This document shows positions 23,228-36,180 of a stretch of DNA of 64,000 nt, piece by piece. A program made the position numbers and the translations under genes. Source of the DNA: Manihot esculenta (lineage: Eukaryota > Streptophyta > Magnoliopsida > Malpighiales > Euphorbiaceae); the NCBI RefSeq assembly GCF_001659605.2, contig NC_035172.2:27889342-27953341 (forward strand). Direction: 5' to 3'. Position 1 is the stretch's first letter; each line of letters starts with the position of its first letter. Under the pieces are notes generated by a model. It was not told where the DNA came from and did not search any database. It saw only the letters and a list, made by a program, of their open reading frames with translations.

Positions 23228-24786
23228 ATGAGAGGAACTCGTCGATCTGCGAGATTGACTGGAGCTCCGCCAGAGAATGAGGGCATGGATGCCCATTCCC
23301 CTGCTCTGCAGAGGGCAAGATCTTGTAGGACGATCAGGGAAAGTAAATCAAGGGACCCTAGAAGGTCTTTTGATGCAAGTCGGAGGAGAATAGTTCAGGG
23401 TGATATGTCAGTAGATGTGATGGAAACTGAGGAGGATAATCAGAGAAGAGATAGCAGTTTGGGCATGAGTATGTCAGTAGAGGATATGGGAGAGTCCCAA
23501 GGAGGCACTCAGGCCTCGGGCTTTGTTCCACCACAGTACCCACCCTACCCGCAAGGGCCAGGGTATCCGATGGGAGGTACGTCGGATTTCTTCAGCTATA
23601 ACCCATATCCCACCTTTATGCCCTATCCTCCCTTTTACCCACAGTACCCCATGTTTCCATCCTCACCCTTTTTCCCAGGTCCAGCAAACCCTAACCCAGG
23701 GGATGCTGCACCTCCTCCTCCACCAGCAGAACCAATAGTCCCTGATGTCCAGATACCCAAACCTAGTTCATCAGTTGGGGGTAAAGTAAAAATGACAGAT
23801 TACCTGAAGTTGGATGCCCCCAAGTTCGAAGCAGGTGATGACCCTTTTGAGTACCTCAGAACGGTGAAGATGATAACTGATGAGTTGGGAGCAAGTGACA
23901 GTAGAGCCATTCAGATGGCAGGGTTCACATTGAAATGCAAGAAGGCAAGAGAATGGTTCAAAAACTATGTGAACCCAAGGTTGGAAGGCTTATCCTGGGA
24001 GCAGTTTGCCAATGAGTTGCAGGATGGGCATTTCCAGATAGTTCCAGAGAACTGAAGATGATCGAGTTCGAGCAGCTAAGGCAGTCAGAAGAGATGAGCG
24101 TAGATGAGTTTACGGACAGGTTCCTGGAGCTGTTGCCGTTTGCAGGACAAGATCTTGACACAGATCAGAAGAAGTCTAGGAGATATGTTATGAAGCTTCA
24201 CTCCAGGTATTCCTCGTTGATTCAATCAGCAGAAAGGGAGAGTTTCCATGCTATAGTGGATATGGCACGGGGAATGGAGGCTAGTGCCATCATTCAAGGG
24301 ACAGTTAAACAGTGCGTGGCACAGTCTTCGGGTTCCAAAATCCCGGGGACAAGTGATGTTAATCTCTCCCCTCTAAGCGAGGCTGTCACAAAGAGTAAGA
24401 AGGGAGGCAGAGGCCTCAGAAGATCGAAGAAGAGCAAGTTCTGGGATCAGATAAAGTCTGGTCTGGGTTTAAGTGATGGTTCGAGCTCTGGTTCGGGTAA
24501 CTCCAAATGTACACGGTGCGGTAGGCAGCACAAATGAGTCTGTTTGATTGGGACAACAGCATGCTTCAGGTGCGGACAGGAGGGGCACATGGCACGTGAG
24601 TGTCCCACTGCGACCTTGGTGGCACGGTCCCAGCAGACAGTTTCGGGCAGTGTAACTCACCCAGTAGCTCCCTCCATGTTTCAGGGCAGTGGTAGAGGCG
24701 GAGACAGGGGGACAGCCCCTTCTTCAGCAGGTTCCCGTGGAGAAGGTCCATCAGCTCCAGCGCGGATCTTCGCCATGACTCAGTAG
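23228..24786 (+). pseudogene. gag: Element D gag (frameshift and nonsense)
   Basis: It starts MRGTRRSARL at 23228; a longer start at 23162 is possible but lies before the TTTCAG acceptor. The frame passes the Pro-rich region and gag core, then shifts near 24015-24055, and continues from 24058 with the LELLPF segment. A TGA at 24535 interrupts the first knuckle (CTRCGRQHK), and the rest (CFRCGQEGHMAREC) continues to a TAG at 24784-24786. The TGA replaces a Gly codon (G to T), unlike the TAG decay of A and E. No full-length Gag can be made from this copy. Confidence 0.9.
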
Positions 24787-27312
24787 GAGGCTAACACATC
24801 GAACCCGATGGGATCAGGTAATCTCACTCTGGTATGTTCTGGTGTGTCTGTTTCATGAACCCTGATGTTTCTCTTTTCTTTGTTTGCTTGTGAGCCCTTG
24901 TGAGGTTGGGTTGATAGCTTATGGGTTAGAGTAATCCCTTGGGGTCAGTGCACCCAAGTGTGATCCATCTGCAGCAGAGTCAGTCTGCCGGTATAGTCAG
25001 AGTATGTGTTGTGAGTAGATGCCTTCCAGCTGACCTAGCGGTTCTAGATTTGACTGTTTGATGTCATTCTAGGGTTGGATTGGTTCTTCTACTAGTGGTA
25101 CTGCCTAGTCTGCAGAGACAAGGTAGTCAGGTTCAGAGGTCAGGATGGATCAGAGGTAGTCCTTAGAGGGGACAGAATAGGGATACCTAGAGGTTCAGTA
25201 TCAACCCTATAGGCTCGTAGGTTGTTCAGGAAAAGTTGTCAGGGGTTCTAGCTCTTCAGAGAGAGTATAGCAGTCAGGTCAGGGAGCCCGCCTCAGTGCC
25301 CATTGTTAGAGAGTTTAGATGTTTCCCCAGATGAGTTCCCAGGACTACCACCTGTCAGGGAGATAGAGTTTAAAAATAGAAGTAATGCATGGAATTGGAC
25401 CAACCTCTATCCCTCCCCACAAGATGGTGTCAACAGAGTTAAAGGAGTTATAAGGATCAGTTGTAAGAGTCGGTAGTTAAGGGTTCCCATCTGACTGAGC
25501 ACCTCGCCTTGGGGTGTTCCTGTGTTGTTATGAGGATGAAGGATGGATCCCTAGGACTTTGTGTCGACTACTAGTCGTTGAACAAAGTCACTACCCAGAA
25601 CAAGTATTTGTTACCTTGGATCGACGATCTATTTTAAGCCAGCTAGCAGGAGCTGGTTGCCTTTCCAAGATAGATCTGAAGTCCAGGTACCATCAGTTAA
25701 GATCAAGGAAGAAGATGTACAGAGAGCAGTGTTTAGAACCAGATATGGGCACTATGAGTTCCTTGGAATGTCGTTCGGGTTAATGAACGCCCCTACATCA
25801 TTCATGGATCTCATAAGCAGAGTTTTAGTCGGTTTCTGGATCACGCCGTTATTGGCTTCATTGACGGTATCTCAGCGAGTTCCAGAAATGCAGAAGAGTA
25901 TGCCCATTATCTGAAATCAGGATTGCAGATCTTGAGGGAACATGGCTTGGATGCCTAGTTCTCCGCTGTGAGTTCTGGTCAAGGAGCATATCTTTCTTGG
26001 AGTATCTGTGTCGGAGAAAGAAAGGTGAAGTAGACCTGAGAAAGTCGAAGTTGTAGCTAACTAGCCCAAGCCCCTCGTAGTGACTAAGATCAAAAGCTTT
26101 TTGGGTTGGGCAGGTTATCTAATGGAGGTTCATCTAGAACTTCTTTATAGTTGTCGCTCCTATGGCCAGATGGATCAAGAAGAACCAGAGGGTTGTGTGG
26201 TATACTCAGATTGAAGAGGGCTTTAAAAAGCCAAAGGAAATGTTGATGTCAGCACCAGTGGTGGCTCTGTCCGCCAGTGATGAAGATTTCACAGTGTCCT
26301 GTGATGCGTCCCGTGTGGGACTAGATTGTGTGTTATTATAAGTGATAGGATGATTGCTTATGCTTCTAGGTAGCTGAAGAAGCATGAGTTGAATCATCTT
26401 ACACGCGATCCAGAGATGGCAATGGTAATACTTGCACTCAAGATGTGGAGGCGATACCTGTATAAGGTATGAGGACAGATCCTTACAGATCGAAAGAACT
26501 TGCAATACATCTTGAGTCAAGGGAGAAGAACCTGAAGTAAAGGTGATGGGTAAAAACTGCGTAGTGGTTATGACTTCAAGGTTCAATATCCGGGTGAGGC
26601 AAATACTTAGTAGATGCCCTCGACCGGAAACCACTTGACAGCTTATTCCATCCCTTAGTGCAAGAGGAAGGAGGCCAGTAATCGGAGGACAAAAGAATCA
26701 GAACTGCTGTAAGTCAGCAGGAGAGTTATGAAGTCGTCCGCAAGAGGCATGTAGAGTACCAGAAGAGAGAAGAGTTTTGTCAGAGTGTGCAGCGGGAGCA
26801 TGTTGAGGTTCTCGAGGAAGTTGAGGTTACTGGAGGTGTCTCCTAAAGAGAGGGTGATTCGTTACGGGCAAAAAGGTAAATTAACTCTCTAATACATTGG
26901 ACCCTTGATATCCTGCAGAGGATTGGGAATGTATCCCACGAGTTAGATTTACCTACTTCGATGGAAGAGATCCATCCGTTTTTCCATGTTTCCACGGTAT
27001 ATGAGTTTGTGTCGGGTCCGAGTGAGGTTCTTGAAGGAACCAGAGGTGGAGATCGCAGAGGATCTCACCTATGTTGAACAGCTAGTACAGACCGCTGACA
27101 CGCAAGTTAGAAAGTGTGGAAACAAGGAAATCTCGATGGTGAAAGTCCCTTAGAATCACCTTAGATGATAAGTACCCCAGGGAGACCGAGAGTTCATACT
27201 CCAGTGACACCGTGTTTCTTTTTAGATTAGAACTTATGTGTTGTTATGATTGTATGTTATGTTTTATGTTACGCATGTCCTAGTTGAGGAACATTCGGGG
27301 ACGAATGTTCTT
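24787..27312 (+). pseudogene. pol: Element D pol remnant, heavily deleted
   Basis: Scattered matches to C's pol occur in the right order. They are protease pieces (24950-25130), RT pieces (25500-25900, including KIDLKSRYHQ and RTRYGHYEF), RNase H pieces (26270-26600, including [12 protein letters not shown]) and the integrase end with a chromodomain tract (26900-27190). Most of the integrase core is missing, and stops and shifts occur every few dozen bases. It cannot encode enzymes. Confidence 0.85.
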
Positions 27313-27326
27313 AAAGGGGGGGAGAA
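27313..27326 (+). promoter_or_regulatory. Polypurine tract of element D
   Basis: AAAGGGGGGGAGAA lies immediately before the 3' LTR TGTAATACCC. The preceding palindromic ACATTCGGGGACGAATGT-like stretch is shared with C. Confidence 0.9.
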
Positions 27327-29615
27327 TGTAATACCCGGCTAGACTCCGGTATCGGAATTCCTACCGTCCGGTGGAATTTGGATGTCGGAAATCTCTAGAA
27401 GGGTAATATCATGATTTTATGAAATGTTTTCACGTTTTTAATGGTTTTAAGTATGAAATTTAATGAGTTTTTGCATGAAAAGTCTTTGGAGGAAAACCCA
27501 GGTTCGGCCGCCGAAAGTCAAGTTCGGCCGCCGAACATGCATGCGTTTTGGAGGCACGTTAGGCCCCCGAAAGCATGAGCGAGGGAAGTCCAGGTTCGGC
27601 CGCCGAAAGTCAAGTTCGGCCGCCGAACATGGCATGCATGCGGAGGCACTTTCGGCCCCCGAACGTGGCCTGGCCAGCCACCTATAAAAGGGTCCCTTAG
27701 CCGAAAACGGGCGAGCTTTTTCTCCCCATTTCGGCCAAGGTGAGCATTCCGCCATCCTTCCCCAATCTTGAGTTTTTCCTTCCTTTTTCCATGATTTTTA
27801 CAAGTTTATAACTTTGGTTTTGAAGATCTTTGAGCTTAGAACGAGTTTTGGAGCTTGGAGACCAAAAGTTGGAACTTCTCCCATCTCCAAGTTTAGATCT
27901 CCTCAACCCTCGATCTTCAAGAGGTAAGAGCCGATCTTAAGCTCAATGTATGATTTAAACAAGTTTTATGAAGTTTTATGGGGTAGAATGGCATGTATAG
28001 GGTTGTATGAGTTTATGGGTTTTTATGTTATGATTTTGAACAATGTATGTTGGTTTTTGTGTGTTTGAAGTGTTGTAGTTGGGGTATATGATAGTTTGAG
28101 ACCCCTAGGTGTGATGTATGATGAGTATGCATGTTTTAGAACTAGTTTTTGCATGATTTGAGCTTGGGAGGCGAAATGTGCATAGGAGAACTGAGTTTCT
28201 GCCATTCGGGAGAAGCTCAGGTTCGGCCGCCGAAGGGACTTTCGGCCGTCGAACCCTCTTGTGGAGGCAGCTTTCGGCTGCCGAAGCCTGCCCCCGAAAA
28301 GAGACTTTCGTCTCTGTCTGGGACTTTCGGCCGCCGAAGGTGCCGCCGAAAGTGCCTGACTTTCGGATCTGTCCAGGACTTTCGGCCGCCGAAGGTGCCG
28401 CCGAAAGTGCCCTGTTCAGCCATTTCATGCATGTTCTTCTATGATTATTTCAGGATGTTCTAGGGGGTTTTTGGGGAGTCTATTAGAGTTATGTTTATGT
28501 ATGTTTGGTCCCTCATTGGAGTCCACCTGTGTAGGTTCGAACCCGAGGAACCGAGGACCCCAGCAGTGAGATAGCTGCTTCAGAGTCTGTAGAGTTTCAG
28601 CCAGAGGTGAGTGGAATAAACCTTAAGTTTTTAAATAAATGAAATATAACTTTTTGAGCATGTTCATGCATCATATACGCCATGTGATATTTTAGGGTGT
28701 TTGCATTAGTATTCACGAAGATGTTGCATTACATAATATGTTGTTGATGTGGATGAATCTTGAATGATCCTTTAGCCCTCTGTACAATATGTTATGAGAT
28801 GATATGACATGGTATGATATGAGACAGAGAAGACCAGGTGTGGCCTAATCGCCCCTGGCAATATGTTATAAGTAAGTGAAGACCAGGCGTGGCCTAATCG
28901 CCCCTGGCATAGTTGGGCATGTTATGATATGTGTTATGTAAGTGAATACTAGGTGTGGCCTCATCGCCCCTAGTACAGTTGGACATGTAACGTTATGTTG
29001 AGGGCTATTGGTGACAAATTCATCCTTGATGTGATATGTTTGTGAAGTGATGCATTCCATGATAGCATATGTTAAAATGAACTGTTTTCTTTATGGTTTC
29101 TGCTCACTGGGCTTTCTAGCTCACCCCCCTCCCCTAATATCAGATGTGCAGGTACAGGGTAGACCAGGAGGTCAGCCAGAGTTATGAAGTCATAGATAGA
29201 TTGTGGACATGACAAATGATTATGATGTAATAAAAGATTATGTATTGTTGTAAAGAGAGTGTATTGTAATATGACCTTATGTTATATTATCAGAGTTATA
29301 GTATTGTGCTTGGCCCGAGTTGGATAATCCCTTTGTACATGAGTTTTATTGTATGTTGCTTCGTGTGATGGACCGAGCTTGACATAGGGTATGCTGCTAG
29401 GGGCTCTATGAGTTCAGTCATAGTGCATACACAGGTCAAACGGGTTAAAGAAAAAGTTTACAGTTTTATGTTTTAAAGTTTATGCTTATGTTTGATTCAT
29501 GTATGGGATTATACCAGCTATACAGGATGTATGTTAGGCTTGCTACGGGTCCCGGCGACCTTAAGTCGATCTGGATCCTAGCGCCGGTAGCGGTCCGGAT
29601 TTCCGGGTCGTTACA
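27327..29615 (+). repeat. 3' LTR of element D
   Basis: It is almost identical to 20661-22952. Eight of the nine substitutions noted are transitions. A 3-bp deletion lies near 29393. It ends GGGTCGTTACA and is followed by the target duplication GATCA. Confidence 0.96.
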
Positions 29616-29620
29616 GATCA

Positions 29621-31529
29621 TGTATTAAAAGGGATAACAATACTCTATGGTCAAGCACACCTCTAACATCCAAGAACATTTTTACATTACATTACATTTC
29701 TATACTGTACTTATACATAATATCTCAACATTTTTCATGTCCATTCTATCTATTACATAACCAAGACTTCATTACTCTTGCTGACCTCCTGGTCTACCCT
29801 GTACCTGCAAACCTGGGGGTTAAGGGAGAGGGGTGAGCTATAAAGCCCAGTGAGCAGAATAGTCAAACATTTAAAACATATGGTAACATGGAATGCATCA
29901 CATCACAATCATATCACATCAAGGATGAAGTTGTCACCAATAGTCCTCTACATGGTCCAACTGTGCCAGGGGCGTAGAATGGGCCTCACTGGTCTTTCGT
30001 ACCGTATCATCATCATATCGTGACATATGAGGACTAAAGAATCATTCAACATTCATCCGCATCATCAACATATTATGCAATGCAACATATTCGTGAGTTC
30101 TAATGCAAGCACCCTATTATATCTCATGGCATTCATGATGTGTGAATCATGCTAAAACTGGTTTATTTATTTTAAAGCATAAGAGTTATTCCACTCACCT
30201 CTGGCTAGCTCTGACAGACACGGAAACAGCTAAACTCACTGCTGAGGTCCTCGGGTCCGAACCTACACAGGTGGACTCAAATGAGGAACCAAACATACAT
30301 GAACATGACTCTGGAATACTCCCCAAAAACCCCCTAAAAACACCTCAAAACATTCATGGAATACATGCAAAGGAAGACTGAACAGGGCACTTTCGGCGGC
30401 AGGTTCGGCGGCCGAAAGTCTCTCCAGAGCCGAAAGTCAGGCAGGTTCGGCGGCACCTTCGGCGGCCGAAACTCCCAGGCAGAGACAAAACTCATGCATG
30501 TTCGGCGGCACTTTCGGCGGCCGAAACTTCCCTCCAGAGACGAAAGTCCTCTTTCGGGGGCAGGCTTCGGCAGCCGAAGGCTGCTTCCACAAGCGGGTTC
30601 GGCGACCGAAAGTTCCTTCGGCGGCCGAACCTGAGTTTCTCCAAAGTGGCAGAAACTCAGCTCCAACATGCACAAATGCCTCCCAAACCCTTCAAACATG
30701 CATAAACCTATTCTACAACACTCCCAAACATACACAAACAAGCATACAAGCTCATAGGGGTCTCAAACTAGCCTAAACCCCAACTACAACACATCAAACA
30801 TACCCACATTGCTCAAAAACACACATTAAACCCATAAACTCAAAACAACCTAAACATGCATTTCTACTTCATGAAACAACTTATAACTTGTTTAAAACAT
30901 AAAGTGAGCTCAAGATCGGCCCTTACCTCTTGAAGATCAAGAGGAAAACGACTCAAGCTCGGAGATGGGAGAGATTTGAGTTTCTTGAACCTCAAAGCTC
31001 CAAAACTTGCTTTATACTTGAAAATCTTCAAAACAAAGTGAAAACTAGTGAAAATCGTGAAAGATTTGAAGGAAGAAACACAAGATCGGTGAGGGACGGC
31101 GGAGAGCTCACCTTGGCCGAAAGTGGGGAGAAAAACTCACCCGTTTTCGGCTAAGGGACCCCTTTATAGGTGGCTGGCCAGGCCACATTCGGGAGCCGAA
31201 CGTGCCTCCGCATGCATGCCATGTTCGGCGGCCAAACATAAGGTTCGGCGGCCGAACCTGGGCTTCCCTCACTTATGCTTTCGGGGGCCTAAAGCACTCC
31301 CGAAGTGCAAGCATGTTCGGCGGCCGAACTTGAGGTTCAGCGGTAGAACCTGGGTCTAGCTTCCTCCAAGATTATTTTCATGCAAAAACTCATTTCCTTT
31401 TTATTTAAAACCATGAAATACATTGAAACATTTTATGAAAATATGTTTCTACCCTACTAGAGGCTTCCGAGATCCGAGATTCCACCGGACGGTAGGAATT
31501 CCGATACCGGAGTCTAGCCGGGTATTACA
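29621..31529 (-). repeat. 5' LTR of element C, proximal part
   Basis: It resumes at TGTATTAAAAGGG exactly where the 20660 side stopped and runs to GGGTATTACA at 31529. It carries one hairpin unit at 29966-29992, both dyad clusters (30391-30630, 31190-31345) and a TATA box near 31161. Confidence 0.93.
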
Positions 31530-31534
31530 CATGT

Positions 31535-32495
31535 CATATACAGATCTTGCAGTGCTGCACTATAGTTACACTGATTTTTGGGATGCAATGAGGTACCCTA
31601 CAGTTATAAACTTGACTTTTGAGCCATATAGTTATTTGGCACTTTGTGCCCTACAGATACAGTTCCTTATCTGACTTAACAGTCCCATTTAAATTTATAG
31701 AGGTCAAAAGAAAAATAATAAATAAATAAAAGTATTAAAAGAAAATAAAACTTTTTACATGAAGAAAAAGAAAAAGACTATGAAGTTGAAATTTGTATAT
31801 ATGTGAAACAATAATATGATTTATAATTATTTCAAATTATTTGCTATATAGTTTATTGTTATTTATTTGATTTATTGTGAGTAAATGAACTTTGATATAA
31901 ATTTTTTATTTAAAAAAAAAAGAAGTTGAGCACCACTAAGCAATTTGCTTAGCGAGTAGAAATTTATTTTTCCTCGCGCAGGTTGTAGATCCAAGGAGCA
32001 GTAGAACAAGATCTGCATCAATCCAGTCAGAGTTACATCATTAACTATATTGGGGTATATTTTATAAATTTTATATAAAGTTAATTTTGGAAATATGGCA
32101 TGTACATAAAGTTTTAGAGATAAAGTTATATATGGTTTGAATTAGATATGTTTGAAGATTTTAATTTTGGTGTAAATATGTGTTATTAGTATAAGTTTTT
32201 GTATTGAGATTAATAAGATGGTTTATGAAGTGTTTGATCTGAATTGAAATTATGTTGATATTAAAAGAAGTTTGGGGGTTAAGGTTGAAGTTTATAGAAG
32301 TGTGATATTATTATTCACAGGTGGAATTAAGTCCATATTTCATATGAAACTCTGCCAGATTTTTGGTTTAAAAAAAAAAAGAAAAAAAAAAGGGTCATGA
32401 ATTACATGATATAAATTAAAGGAAAAACAAGAGAATTGTTACATAATGTAATGTCTCTGACCCACTTAATTAAATAACTGGGTAGGGGTGTTACA
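31535..32495 (+). repeat. 3' LTR of element B, distal part
   Basis: It continues B's LTR after element C and its CATGT duplication. The end GGGTGTTACA and the last 620 bp match 5991-6613. The following bases GCTGG are the candidate target duplication; the partner copy is outside the window. Confidence 0.88.
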
Positions 32496-32941
32496 GCTGG
32501 AAACCTTCCCCCTATTAGAAGCATAAGTAGATAAAGTTTTTAAACTTAACACCAGCCTGACTGAAAAACAGAAAATAGAAGCAATGGCTCTGATCAGAGG
32601 TCACGCCTCGAGCTTTGCCTGGAAGCCATCCGACATGTCCGGGATAGACCCTGAGGTGATGACCCTGAGGTGATGACCCATAAGCTGAATGTCCTTCTCG
32701 AGGCTAAACTAGTGAAACAAAAGAAGAGAGTAGTAGGGAAAGAGAAGCAGCAAGCCACCAGGGAGGAGGTACAACAGCTAGAAGAAGCAGGGTTCATCAG
32801 GGAAGTAATGTACCCGCAATGGTTAGCAAATCCTGTACCAGTGAAAAAAGCCAACGGCAAGTATAGGATGTGTATAGACTTTACTGACCTGAATCAGGCA
32901 TGCCCCAAAGATTGTTACCCCCTTCCCGATATTAATAAAAT
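32496..32941 (+). pseudogene. pol: Element E: start of reverse transcriptase
   Basis: Translation shows FAWKPSDMSGIDPEV and KANGKYRMCIDFTDLN followed by CPKDCYPLPDI, the fingers region of Tat-type RT. A 14-base tandem duplication (CCTGAGGTGATGA) near 32650-32680 disrupts the frame. Solo LTR J interrupts the gene after DINK; the frame resumes at 35228. Confidence 0.87.
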
Positions 32942-35222
32942 TGTAACAACCCGAAAATCGGACCGCTACCGGCTCTAGGATCCAGATCGGCATAAGGCCG
33001 CCGGGACCCGTAGCAAGCCTGACATATATCCTGTAAACCTGTTTAATCCCATACATGATCAACAGCATACCTAAAAATTTGAACTTTTCTTTTCTTTTAC
33101 CAAGCTCAACCTGTGCATGCACATAAGCATATACATAAACATAAACATAAACCTCACACTGGAGCTCTAACCAAAAACTCCAATGGGGTATCTCATCATA
33201 CACAAGCTTGGTGGAACATAAACATCATAAAACATAGATCATGTATACAAAAGGGATTACTATACAACTCGGTCAAGCACAATTTCTAAACCTCAATCTC
33301 AAAATCAACATTTACATCATTTTACAATTTATCATGTCCACATTCTAACTATTACATACACATGACTTCATTCATCTTGACTTCTCTGCCTAGCCCGTAC
33401 CTGCAACCCTGGGGGATTAGGGAAAGGGGTGAGCTACTAGAGCCCAGTGAGCAGAATAGTAAAACATTTAAAATCTCATGCTCTCATGTAATGCAACATA
33501 TCACAACTAGTCACATCAAGGATGGTATTGTCACCAATAGTCCTCTACATTCCAAAGTGCCGGGACGTAGAATGGGTCAACCGGTCTTTCTCTTAAACAT
33601 ATCATAACATAACATTCCAAGATGCCGGGACGTAGAATGGGTCAACCGGTCTTTCTCTTACATAGTGCCGGGACGTAGAATGGGTCAACCGGACTTCCAT
33701 ACTATATCATGCCGTATCATCATCATATCATATCATATGAGGACTAAAGGATCATTCAATAACCAATCCGCATCAACATCATAAAATGCAATGCAACATA
33801 TTCGTGAATTCTAATGCAAACAACCTAAATCATCACATGGCATTCATGATGCATGAACATGCTCAAAACTTTATAATTTATTTGCTTTAAAACATAAAGG
33901 TTTATTCTACTCACCTCAGCTAGCTCTGACAATGACTGAAGCAGCTGACTCACTGCTGGGGTCCTCGGTTCCTCGGGTCCGAACCTACACAGGTGGACTC
34001 AAATGAGCGACCAAACATACTAGAACATGACTCTAAAACATCCCCCAAAAACCCTCTAAAACACCTCAAAACAATCATGCAAAACATGCAAAGGAAGGCT
34101 GAACAGGGCACTTTCGGCGGCGGTTCGGCGGCCGAAAGTCCCTCCAGAGCCGAAAGTCAGGCAGGTTCGGCGGCACCTTCGGCGGCCAAAACTCCCAGAC
34201 AGAGACGAAACTCATGCATGTTCGGCGGCACTTTCGGCGGCCGAAACTGCCCTCCAGAGACGAAAGTCCTCTTTCGGGGGCAGGCTTCGGCAGCCGAAAG
34301 GCTGGCCTCCCTGGCAGGTTCGGCGACCGAAAATCCTTCGGCTGCCGAACCTGGTTTCTGCCAAAAGGGCAGAAACTCAGCTCCTCATGCACATTTGCCT
34401 CCCAAAACCTTCAATCAAGCATACAACTCATCCAAAACATGCATAGATACATACATTAGCTCCTAGGGGCTTCAAACTATCCTAAACCTCATCTACAACA
34501 CATCAAACATGCAAAACCAACATACATTGTCCATAAAACACATAAAACCTAACAATGCTCAACTAACATAAACATACATTTCTACCCCATGAATCAACTT
34601 AAAACTTGTTTAAAACATATAGTGAGCTCAAGATCGGCCCTTACCTCTTGAAGATCGAGAGGAGAACGACCCTAGCTCGGAGATGGGAGAGATTGAGTTT
34701 CTTGAACCTCAAAGCTCCAAAACTTGCTTTATACTTGAAAATCTTCAAAACAAAGTGAAAACTTGTGAAAATCGTGAAAGATTTGAAGGAAGGAACTCAA
34801 AATCGACGAGGGATGGCGGAGAGCTCACCTTGGCCGACAATGGGGAGAAAAGCTCGCCCGTTTTCGGCTAAGGGACCCCTTTATAGGTGGCTGGCCAGGC
34901 CACATTCGGGAGCCGAACGTGCCCTCGCATGCATGCCATGTTCGGCGGCCGAACCTGGTTTCCCTCACTTATGCCTTCGGGGGCCTAAGGCACACCCGAA
35001 ACGCCTGCATGTTCGGCGGCCGAACTTGAGGTTCGGCGGTCGAACCTGAGTTTTCCTCCAAGGCTATTTTCATGCAAAAACTCATTTTCTTTCTTGATTA
35101 AAAACATAAAACTCATTAAAACATTTTATGAAAACATGGTTTTACCCTTTTAGAGGTCTCTGACACCCGAGATTCCACCGGACGATAGGAATTTCGATAC
35201 CGGAGTCTAGCCGGGTATTACA
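32942..35222 (-). repeat. Solo LTR J of the dyad family (2281 bp)
   Basis: A complete LTR on the minus strand (TGTAATACCCGG at 35222, CGGGTTGTTACA at 32942) is flanked by AAAAT at 32937-32941 and 35223-35227, with no internal region. It is therefore a product of LTR-LTR recombination. It has dyads at 34110-34345 and 34900-35045, a TATA box near 34880, and hairpins at 33560-33584, 33625-33649 and 33668-33692. Confidence 0.94.
33560..33692 (-). repeat. Hairpin unit array in LTR J (3 units)
   Basis: On the minus strand each unit reads CCGG, TT, GAC, loop CCATTCTAC, GTC, CCGG. Both the outer CCGG/CCGG and inner GAC/GTC arms are complementary, while differing from D (CCAGG/CCTGG and GGC/GCC). Confidence 0.72.
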
Positions 35223-35227
35223 AAAAT

Positions 35228-36180
35228 GGTCAATTCTATGGCCGGTTTCGAGTATATGTCATCTTTGGATGCAATGTCTGATTATCACCAAATACCAATG
35301 GACAGGTCAGATGAAGAGAAGACCTCATTCATAACAGAGGATGGAACTTATTGCTACAGGGCCATGCCCTTCGGACTAAAAAATGCAGGAGCAACGTATC
35401 AAAGGCTAATGAATAAAATCTTTAAGGGGCAGATAGGGAGAAATGTGGAAGTATATGTAGATGATATGGTGGTAAAAAACCAGACCTTTCAACAACATTT
35501 GGTAGACCTGAAAGAAGTTTCGGGGTACTACAACAGTACAGAATGAGACTAAACCTAGCTAAGTGCGCTTTCTTCATCAGAGGGGGAAAATTCTTGGGAT
35601 ACATGGTCAGTGGAAAGGGAATTGAACCAAATCCGAAGAAGGTAGAGGCCATATTAAGAATGCCCGAACCGTCTTGCGTGAGAGATGTACAGAGATTCAC
35701 AGGAAGAGTAGTGGCACTTAACCGATTCATGTCAAAATCAGCAAAAAGGTGCTTACCATTCTTCGGGAAGCTGAGGAAAGTCCCAAACTTCGAATGGACC
35801 GAGGACTGCCAACAAGCTTTCAAAAACCTTAAGCAGTATCTTAGTTCGCCACATGTGCTTAGCAGCCCCGTAGCAGGGGATGAGCTCCTCATCTACTGAG
35901 CAGCATCAGAACAAGCCATAAGCGCCGTATTGGTAAGGAAAGAAGAAGGAGAGTAGAAACCAGTATTTTACATCAGTAAAGTGCTCAAGGACAGCGAAGT
36001 CAGGTATTTAAACATAGAAAAGTTAGTGTATGCTCTTCTACTCGCAGTGAGGAAGTTTAGGGTATACCTGGAAAGCCATTAAGGGGTGATAACAGATCAG
36101 CCCTTAAAGAAGATCCTCCACAGACTAGAAACATCGGGACAGATGCTAGCTTGGTTTGTTAATCAGTCCCTACTACCTAG
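35228..36180 (+). pseudogene. pol: Element E: reverse transcriptase palm and RNase H
   Basis: RT motifs are MPFGLKNAGATYQRLMNKIF and the catalytic YVDDMVVK near 35455. The frame shifts near 35530 and continues with the connection to about 35899. RNase H follows in several pieces (KPVFYISKVL, ITDQPLKKIL) with TGA at 35897, TAG at 35951 and TAA at 36080. YVDD rather than FIDD, and this connection sequence, separate it from elements A-D. Confidence 0.88.

Larger units (their letters stand above)
20661..29615 (+). mobile_element. Element D: young, non-autonomous dyad-family retrotransposon
   Basis: It is bounded by GATCA target duplications at 20656-20660 and 29616-29620 and inserted in C's 5' LTR. 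The LTRs are 2292 and 2289 bp and differ by about nine substitutions and one 3-bp indel (roughly 0.4%). The interior is 4374 bp, about 1 kb shorter than C's. Its gag carries a frameshift and a stop, and its pol is shredded. The interior must therefore have decayed before the last transposition. Confidence 0.95.
12758..31529 (-). mobile_element. Element C: near-complete Tekay-like chromovirus, split by element D
   Basis: On the minus strand the order is 5' LTR (right side, interrupted by D), iMet primer site, gag, pol, polypurine tract and 3' LTR (12758-14971). The flanking 5-bp direct repeats CATGT at 12753-12757 and 31530-31534 prove it is one insertion into B's 3' LTR. The two LTRs differ by several tens of substitutions by eye plus small indels, so C is older than D. 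It has only two or three disabling lesions. Confidence 0.95.
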
